In this document: positions 58,915-64,000 of the stretch, one piece after another | Numbering within the stretch: position 1 is the first letter of the stretch | How the letters are laid out: the number at the start of each line of letters is the position of its first letter | Assembly: GCA_963738185.1 (NCBI GenBank) | Contig: CAVTVA010000003.1 | Coordinates: 1,550,001 to 1,614,000 of the forward strand | Length of the DNA: 64,000 nt | Direction of reading: 5' to 3' | Source: AP-15 sp963738185 | GTDB taxonomy: Bacteria; Pseudomonadota; Alphaproteobacteria; ATCC43930; CGMCC-115725 | Made by a program: the position numbers and the translations under genes | The notes under the pieces: model-generated | Seen by the model: only the letters and a program-made list of their open reading frames with translations | Told to the model about the DNA's origin: nothing | The model's database searches: none

Positions 58915-60224
58915 CTGTTTCGTTTCCGCCTCGCCGCCGCTCGACCGCGGTCGGCGCGCCGATCGAGCCTGCCGCAGCTGCTCAGCGCGCGGCTGCCGTT
59001 CTACTATGGCTGGGTTGTGCTCGGCTGCCTGTGCTGCGCCGGGTTTGCGCGGCAGGGGGGTGCGGTCGCCACACTGTCGGTGTTTGTCGAGCCGCTGACC
59101 CGCGCAATTCGGCTGGTCGCGCACCGCACTCTCGGGCGCGGTGTCGCTCGGCGGCGTGCTGGCCGCGCTGTCGGCGCCGCTGATCGGGCCGCTGCTCGAT
59201 CGCCACGGCTCGAGGCTGGCGCTGTGTCTCGCCGTGCTCGGCACCGGGGCGGCGGCGCTGCTGCTGTCGCTGACCAACTCGCTGCTGGTGTTTTACCTGC
59301 TGTTCTGCACGGCGCGCATGAACTGGGCGGGGCCGTTCGAGCTCGGCCTCTACACCACGCTCAACAACTGGTTTGTCGCCCGCCGCGCGCTCGCCACCTC
59401 GATCGCCACGGTGGCGCAGATGGCGGGGCTGGTGGCGATGCCGCTGATCGCCGGGCTGGCGATGCGCCATCACAGCTGGCGCGCCGGCTGGCTGGCGATT
59501 GGCGCGAGCGTGCTGGTCGTCGGCTTTGTACCGGTTTGGCTCGTTCTGGTGCGCCGGCCGGAAGATTTGGGGCTGCAACCCGACCGCCGGGCGAGGCCCG
59601 CCCTCCGGCGGCGGCAAAACGGCGCCGCCGGTCGAGCCGAGCTACAGCCGAGGGCAGGCGGTGCGCACCGCGGCCTTCTGGCTGCTGCTGCTCTATACGG
59701 TGCTGGTCTACCCGGTGCAGGCCGGGGTCAGCCTGCATCAGGCGGCCAACTTGATCGAGAGCGGCATCAGCGCCACCACCGCGGCGGCGATCATCAGCCT
59801 GTTCTCGCTGATGTCCGGGGTGGCGAGCGCGGGCTGCGGCCTGCTGCCGCGATCTTTCCCGATCAAATACCCGCTGGCCGCGACCGGCGCGCTGCTGGCC
59901 GTCGGCACGGTGCTGATGATCGGCATTTCCTCGGTGCTGCAAGGGGCGGTGGCCGCCGCCGTGTTTGGTTTCGGCATCGGCGGCGTGCTGACCCTGCTGC
60001 CGATCGCCTGGGCCGATTATTTCGGCCGGGCCAATTACGGCGCGATCCGTGGCCTGGCGCTGCCGGCGCAGATTGTGGCGCAGGCTGCGGGCCCGCTTCT
60101 GTCGGGCGCGCTGCGCGACTGGACCGGCAGCTATGTGCGCTCGCTCGAATGCTTCGTGGTCCTATCGGTGGTCGGCATGCTGGCCGCGTTGCTGGCGCGC
60201 CGGCCGCGCGGTGCCGCCGGCTGA
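58915..60224 (+). pseudogene. MFS transporter, broken by two frameshifts
   Basis: Three frames together give one MFS protein of about 435 residues. Frame A reads LPFYYGWVVLGCLCC to LTRA. Frame B resumes at TALSGAVSLGGVLAALSAPLIGP and continues to WLVLVRRPEDLGLQPD. Frame C resumes at PSGGGKTAPPVEP and goes to the C-terminal DYFGRANYGAIRG spans. The first break is an extra A near 59106; the second is one extra base between 59578 and 59625. The start is unclear (CTG at 58915 or further upstream). It resembles monocarboxylate-type permeases. Decay versus sequencing error is unresolved. Confidence 0.75.
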
Positions 60225-60245
60225 CCCCGCCGGCCCGCGTTCAGT

Positions 60246-60866
60246 TTAAGGGCGTCGCGTCGCGCCCGCCTTGTCGAGCAGTTGCTCCAGCACCTCGTAG
60301 GGCTGGGCGCCGACCACCCCATAGCGCGCCGCGACAAAGGTCGGGACCCCGGTGACGCCATAAGCGTGCGACTTCGCCCAATCGGCGTCGACCGCGTCCT
60401 TGAACCGGCGTTCGGTCAAGACGGCGCGCGCCTCCTCGGCGGAAAGCCCAACCGCTTGCGCGATCTCGACCAGAATTTCGGGGTCGCCGATATTACGTGC
60501 GTCGACAAAATAGGCGCGGTAGAGAGCGTCGTGGATTGCTTCGCCGCCAGGCTGGGTGTCGGCCCATTTGCCGAGCTCCTGGGCGAGCCGGCTGTTGTAG
60601 GTGTGGGTGCGCCGGCCGTAGGGCAGCCCCTCGGCGTCCATCAGCGTTTTCATGCGCTGATACATCGCCTCCGGGTCGGTATTGCGCCCGGCATACAGCT
60701 CCGCCATCGAGCGGCCCTCGGCGGGGGTCTCGGGATGCAGCGGAAAATGCACCAGCGTTGTTTCGACCTCGAATGCCCGCTTCAGCTTTTCAATACGCAC
60801 GGTACTGAGATAGCACCACGGTCAAACGTAGTCGGTGAAGATCTCCAGCGTGATCGGCATCGCCAT
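60246..60866 (-). CDS. FrnE/DsbA-type thiol oxidoreductase with in-frame TGA at the catalytic Cys (candidate selenoprotein)
   Basis: A thioredoxin-fold enzyme of 206 codons from the ATG at 60866 (GGAGGG six bases upstream). The reading MAMPITLEIFTDYV then TGA then PWCYLSTVRIEKL shows a DsbA-type motif in which the first Cys of CPWC is TGA (60822-60824). The C-terminal part, SHAYGVTGVPTFVAARYGVVGAQPYE, has the cis-Pro. Without readthrough the product stops at 14 residues. A hairpin 14-32 bases after the TGA resembles a bacterial SECIS. Readings are a selenoprotein, a mutated Cys codon, or an error. Confidence 0.8.
60790..60808 (-). promoter_or_regulatory. SECIS-like hairpin after the in-frame TGA
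   Basis: On the coding strand UCAGUAC and GUAUUGA form a 7-bp stem (one G-U pair) with a five-base loop CGUGC. The loop starts 21 bases after the UGA and has G as its second base, in the range used for bacterial SECIS elements. It was found by hand, so its energy is unknown. Confidence 0.5.
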
Positions 60867-61000
60867 CGACGGCCCTCCGAGCCGGTTGTCGCTCGCCACC
60901 TTAGCCCTGCGCGACGCCGCGGCAAAGAGCCGATCGCTGTGACCAACGCGGCGCCGATCGGTGGTAGTCTGTCGGCGAGCAAAACTCCGGGGCTGAGCCG

Positions 61001-61408
61001 ATGCCAAGCGCGGTCGAAGACAAGGATGCCATTCGCGAGCTGATGGCCGAATATTGCTTTCTCCTGGACGACGGCCGCTATGACGAGATGGCGGCGCTCT
61101 TTACCGAAGACGGCACCTGGGACACTGCGTTCGGCAAGGCGACCGGGCGGGCCGCGATCGCCGAATTGGCCCGCAGCATCCGGGCGCGGGCCGGGGCCGA
61201 GCGGCCGCGTGCGGCGCATCTGGTCACCAACATCGTGATCGCGCTCGACGGCGCGCATGCCGAGGTGCGCTCGAACTGGGCGGTCATGCAGAACAGCCCG
61301 CAGGGGCCGAAGATCGGCTCGGGCGGCGCCTATGCCGACCGGATCGTGCAGCAGGACGGGCGCTGGCTGTTCCATTACCGCAAGATCGACCGCTTTATCG
61401 CCGGCTGA
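61001..61408 (+). CDS. NTF2-like (SnoaL-type) protein
   Basis: A 135-residue alpha+beta-barrel protein: DAIRELMAEYCFLLDDGRYDEMAALFTEDGTWDT at residues 9-42, cited in parts, then HLVTNIVIALDGAHAEVRSNW and RWLFHYRKIDRFIAG. Members act as small hydrolases, isomerases or dehydratases in catabolic clusters. It begins 134 bp past the divergent FrnE-like gene. Substrate unknown. Confidence 0.82.
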   Translation: MPSAVEDKDAIRELMAEYCFLLDDGRYDEMAALFTEDGTWDTAFGKATGRAAIAELARSIRARAGAERPRAAHLVTNIVIALDGAHAEVRSNWAVMQNSPQGPKIGSGGAYADRIVQQDGRWLFHYRKIDRFIAG

Positions 61409-61445
61409 CTGCCGGCTGCTGCGCGACCGGGGCCGGCGCAGCGCG

Positions 61446-63107
61446 TCAGGGCGCCTGGATGTCGGTACCGTTGGTCTCGGGCAGAAACAGGACGCCGACG
61501 ACGAGCGTCATCGCGGCGATCGCGATCGGATACCACAGCCCGTCATAGATGTTGCCGGTCGCGGCCACGACGGCAAAAGCGATTGCCGGCAAAAACCCAC
61601 CAAACCAGCCATTGCCGAGGTGATAGGGTAAGGATACCGAGGTGTAGCGGATGCGGGTCGGGAACAGCTCGACCAGCATCGCCGCGACCGGCCCATACAC
61701 CAAGGTCACATAGATCATCAAAATGAACAGCAGAACCACGACCCTGCCGTGATTGATCCGCGCCGGGTCGGCATGCGGCGGATAGCCAGCCGTCCTGAGC
61801 GCGTCGGCGAGGGCGTTGGTGAAGGCCGCCGCCTTGGCCGAAGCATCCGGCGCCGCTGCATCGTAGCTGGCGACGGCGGTCGCCCCGACCTTTATTTGCG
61901 CAGGGGCGCCGGGCCGGGCGGCTTTGCTGCTGTAGGGGATGCCGCGGGCGATCAGCGCGCGCTTTGCGACATCGCATGAGCTGGTGAACTGCGCGGTGCC
62001 GACCGGGTTGAACTGCAGCGAGCATTGGGCGGGATCGGCGGCGACCACGACCGGGGAGGCAACGATGGCGGCCTCGAGCGCCGGGTTTGCGTAGTGGGTC
62101 AGCGCCTTAAACAACGGCAGATAGGTTACGACCGCGAGCAGGCAGCCCACCATGATAATCGGCTTGCGGCCGACCCGGTCCGACAGCCAACCGAACAGGA
62201 TAAAAAAGGGCGTGCCGATCGCCATCGCCGCGGCGATCATCAATATGGCTGTGGTCGGATCGACCTTTAGCGTCTGGGTCAAGAAAAACAGCGCATAGAA
62301 CTGGCCGCAGTACCACACCACTGCCTGTCCGGCCGTCCCGCCGAATAAGGCCAGCAGGACCAGCCGCAGGTTGTGCTTTTCGGCGAATGATTCGGTCAGC
62401 GGCGCCGATGATCTTCGCCCTTCCGCCTGCATGCGCTGAAACACCGGCGATTCGTGCAGCCGCAGGCGAATATAAAACGAGAGCCCCAACAGAATGAGCG
62501 ACAGAAGAAACGGAATGCGCCAAGCCCAGCTGTCAAAGCCGGATGGGCCGATCCATTCGCGGCAGCCGAGGATGACGAGCAGCGCCAAAAAGAGCCCGAG
62601 AGTAGCGGTCGTTTGAATCCACGAGGTGTAGAGCCCGCGCTTGCCGCGCGGCGCATGCTCGGCCACATACACTGCGGCGCCGCCATACTCGCCGCCGAGC
62701 GCCAGGCCCTGCAGCAGGCGCAGCACGATCAGGATCGCCGGGGCGCTGAGCCCAATCGCGGCATAGCCGGGCAGCAGGCCGACCAGAAAGGTCGAGAGCC
62801 CCATGATCGTGATGGTGACCAGAAAGGTGTATTTGCGGCCGACCAGATCGCCGATCCGGCCGAACACCAGCGCGCCGAACGGCCGCACGGCAAAGCCCGC
62901 GGCGAAGGCGAGCAGCGCGAAGATATAAGCCGCCGCCGGGTTGACCCCGGAGAAGAAGACCTTGCCGATCGTTGCGGCGAGCGCACCGTATAGGTAAAAA
63001 TCGTACCATTCGAAAATGGTGCCGAGCGAGGCTGCGAAAATGACGGTTCGCTCCTCACCGCTCACGCCGCCGATCAGGCCGCGCCGCGCCGACGAGACGT
63101 TGGCCAT
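61446..63107 (-). CDS. MHS-family MFS transporter
   Basis: A 553-residue metabolite-H+ symporter from the ATG at 63107 (AAGGAG ribosome site). It has twelve-plus spans, with IFEWYDFYLYGALAATIGKVFF near the start, the RIGDLVGRKYTFLVTI and GRKPII MFS motifs, and a large hydrophilic insertion at about residues 360-460 rich in Ala and Asp. That loop is typical of many MHS members. Substrate could be an organic acid, proline or shikimate. It is expressed away from the FrnE-like cluster. Confidence 0.88.
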   Translation of the reverse strand: MANVSSARRGLIGGVSGEERTVIFAASLGTIFEWYDFYLYGALAATIGKVFFSGVNPAAAYIFALLAFAAGFAVRPFGALVFGRIGDLVGRKYTFLVTITIMGLSTFLVGLLPGYAAIGLSAPAILIVLRLLQGLALGGEYGGAAVYVAEHAPRGKRGLYTSWIQTTATLGLFLALLVILGCREWIGPSGFDSWAWRIPFLLSLILLGLSFYIRLRLHESPVFQRMQAEGRRSSAPLTESFAEKHNLRLVLLALFGGTAGQAVVWYCGQFYALFFLTQTLKVDPTTAILMIAAAMAIGTPFFILFGWLSDRVGRKPIIMVGCLLAVVTYLPLFKALTHYANPALEAAIVASPVVVAADPAQCSLQFNPVGTAQFTSSCDVAKRALIARGIPYSSKAARPGAPAQIKVGATAVASYDAAAPDASAKAAAFTNALADALRTAGYPPHADPARINHGRVVVLLFILMIYVTLVYGPVAAMLVELFPTRIRYTSVSLPYHLGNGWFGGFLPAIAFAVVAATGNIYDGLWYPIAIAAMTLVVGVLFLPETNGTDIQAP

Positions 63108-63328
63108 CCTTCTCCTTACGCTTATGGTTAATCGCTCTGGAGCCGCCTCTTGCCCCAGATGCCGCGCCACCCGGCAGCTGACCAGCGGCAAACTAGCTCA
63201 AATACATTGCGCGAGCAAAGCGATGAGGCCGACGCTCGCCTCGCCATCAGCCGCGCGGCTTGAATCGGCCCGGCACGCGGGGAGATCGCCGGCGCGATGT
63301 TCTGCGGCGTTCTATAGCCTCGTTGTAG
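63108..63328. other. Short spacer
   Basis: About 220 bp; no feature recognised beyond the upstream region of the MHS gene. Confidence 0.35.
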
Positions 63329-63535
63329 TCATTGGCGAACCAGCGCCAACATCGCCGGTGGGATCGGCTCGTCGAGCACATGGTCGTAGAGCGCGTGCAG
63401 CAGGTCGCCGCCATCCGAATCCCCGGCGAGAAACGCGGCGATCCGGCCCTCCGCGCCGCCCTGTGCCTTCGTTGCCCGCGGCGGGCCGCAGCGATGGCGC
63501 GGAGCAAAGATCACCAGCTTGCCGAATTCGCTCAT
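63329..63535 (-). CDS. Small hypothetical protein
   Basis: A protein of 68 residues from the ATG at 63535 (a GTG three codons upstream is also possible). It has a basic N-terminus (IFAPRHRCGPPRATK) and a C-terminal segment LLHALYDHVLDEPIPPAMLALVR. That segment recalls short motifs seen in alphaproteobacterial anti-sigma factors of the NepR type or in small anti-sigma-like proteins, but the similarity is too short to assign a function. No membrane span. Confidence 0.45.
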   Translation of the reverse strand: MSEFGKLVIFAPRHRCGPPRATKAQGGAEGRIAAFLAGDSDGGDLLHALYDHVLDEPIPPAMLALVRQ

Positions 63536-63786
63536 TTCTCGCACTCTGTAACTGGCGGGCCCGGTTTGATCGCGTTTTCCAGGCTGACTGCCTCATTTAT
63601 GACAGAACTCAAACAGTTTGTAACAAAGAATTGATCCTCGGCAGCGTCGGGATGCGGGCATGTGCGATTTGCATGGAACCATCGGGAAAACCGCGGGCTG
63701 TGGACGCGCTGACCACGCAGCGGAGCATCGACGGATGTGCTGGCGCGGGCTAGATATCCGCCCCGAATGGATGGGGATTACTGGCC

Positions 63787-64000
63787 ATGACCGGGATGCG
63801 GTGGGTGGTAGCGTGCGGTGCCGCACTGTTGGCCGTTTTCGGCTCGGCGCCGGCGCCTGCGGCCCAGGCGGTGCAGACGGTCAGGTTCGGCACCGACTGG
63901 AAGGCCGAAGCTGAGCATGGCGGCTATTACGAGGCGATCGCCACCGGCATCTACCGGCGTTATGGGCTTGACGTCGAACTGCGCCAGGGCGGGCCGCAGG
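63787..64000 (+). CDS. ABC-type substrate-binding protein, NMT1/ThiY-like (cut by window edge)
   Basis: The first 71 codons are visible. A signal peptide (VVACGAALLAVFGSAPAPAAQ) precedes TVRFGTDWKAEAEHGGYYEA and YRRYGLDVELRQGGPQ, the start of a periplasmic binding fold like SsuA/ThiY/NMT1 proteins. These bind sulfonates, taurine, nitrate or pyrimidine precursors. The ligand cannot be told, and the partner permease and ATPase lie outside the window. Confidence 0.82.
   Translation, partial: MTGMRWVVACGAALLAVFGSAPAPAAQAVQTVRFGTDWKAEAEHGGYYEAIATGIYRRYGLDVELRQGGPQ

Noticed and set aside
60822..61007. Independent short gene ending at the TGA
   Set aside because: The 5' part of this frame has no family match; its last 15 codons are simply the start of the FrnE-like gene.

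Overview
The window reads as high-GC chromosomal DNA of an alphaproteobacterium. The support is the gene order of the ribosomal-protein/rrn block, alphaproteobacterial-type rRNAs, several GC-rich intergenic palindrome families, two branched-chain amino-acid-type ABC transporters and no plasmid or phage genes. I cannot fix genus or order; a Rhodospirillales-like lineage is a guess. Translated lengths match known families well, but at least five single-base frameshifts occur between 18.8 and 59.7 kb. These suggest either sequencing/assembly indels or some gene decay.

Region 1 (1-7.5 kb, mostly minus strand) is the core expression block: rpoB (5' part only), rplL, rplJ, rplA, rplK, nusG, secE, tRNA-Trp, tuf, tRNA-Gly and tRNA-Tyr. 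The plus strand carries rlmB (23S rRNA methyltransferase) and tRNA-Thr. Region 2 (7.45-14.7 kb, minus strand) is a complete rRNA operon: promoter, 16S, tRNA-Ile, tRNA-Ala, 23S, 5S, initiator tRNA-Met, terminator. It is unusually rich in inserted elements. The 23S gene carries an intervening sequence in helix 45 that encodes a four-helix-bundle protein, and a second short one in helix 25. Heptad-patterned foldbacks lie in both tRNA spacers. The tip of 16S helix 44 is replaced by a GC hairpin that also recurs in the spacers. The 23S-5S spacer holds tandem repeats, and the 5' half of the initiator tRNA is tandemly copied twice.

Region 3 (14.8-31.4 kb) is metabolic: a SoeABC-like molybdenum oxidoreductase, a GhrA-like reductase, a cupin, leucyl aminopeptidase, a hemerythrin, a HAD phosphatase with a lactonase-like hydrolase, an isopenicillin-N-synthase-type dioxygenase, a large secreted hydrolase and a periplasmic dihaem peroxidase-like protein. 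Region 4 (31.5-48.3 kb) holds two Liv-type ABC clusters. One lacks a binding protein. The other runs binding protein, frameshifted permease, LivM-LivG fusion, LivF. Between them lie an orphan secreted protein, a tandem pair of secreted propeller-like paralogs and a two-component flavin monooxygenase.

Region 5 (48.3-64 kb) is a mixed set: YgjP-type metalloprotease, cupin, AmpG-like permease, cyclophilin, NDUFA9-like epimerase, zinc alcohol dehydrogenase, divergent LysR/MFS pair, VOC and DUF1810 proteins, GreB, SDR, a broken MFS gene, a FrnE/DsbA-type thiol oxidoreductase, an NTF2-like protein, an MHS transporter and the start of an ABC substrate-binding protein. The most striking item here is the FrnE-like gene. 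An in-frame TGA stands exactly where the first catalytic cysteine of CPWC should be, and a SECIS-like hairpin follows it, so it is a candidate selenoprotein.
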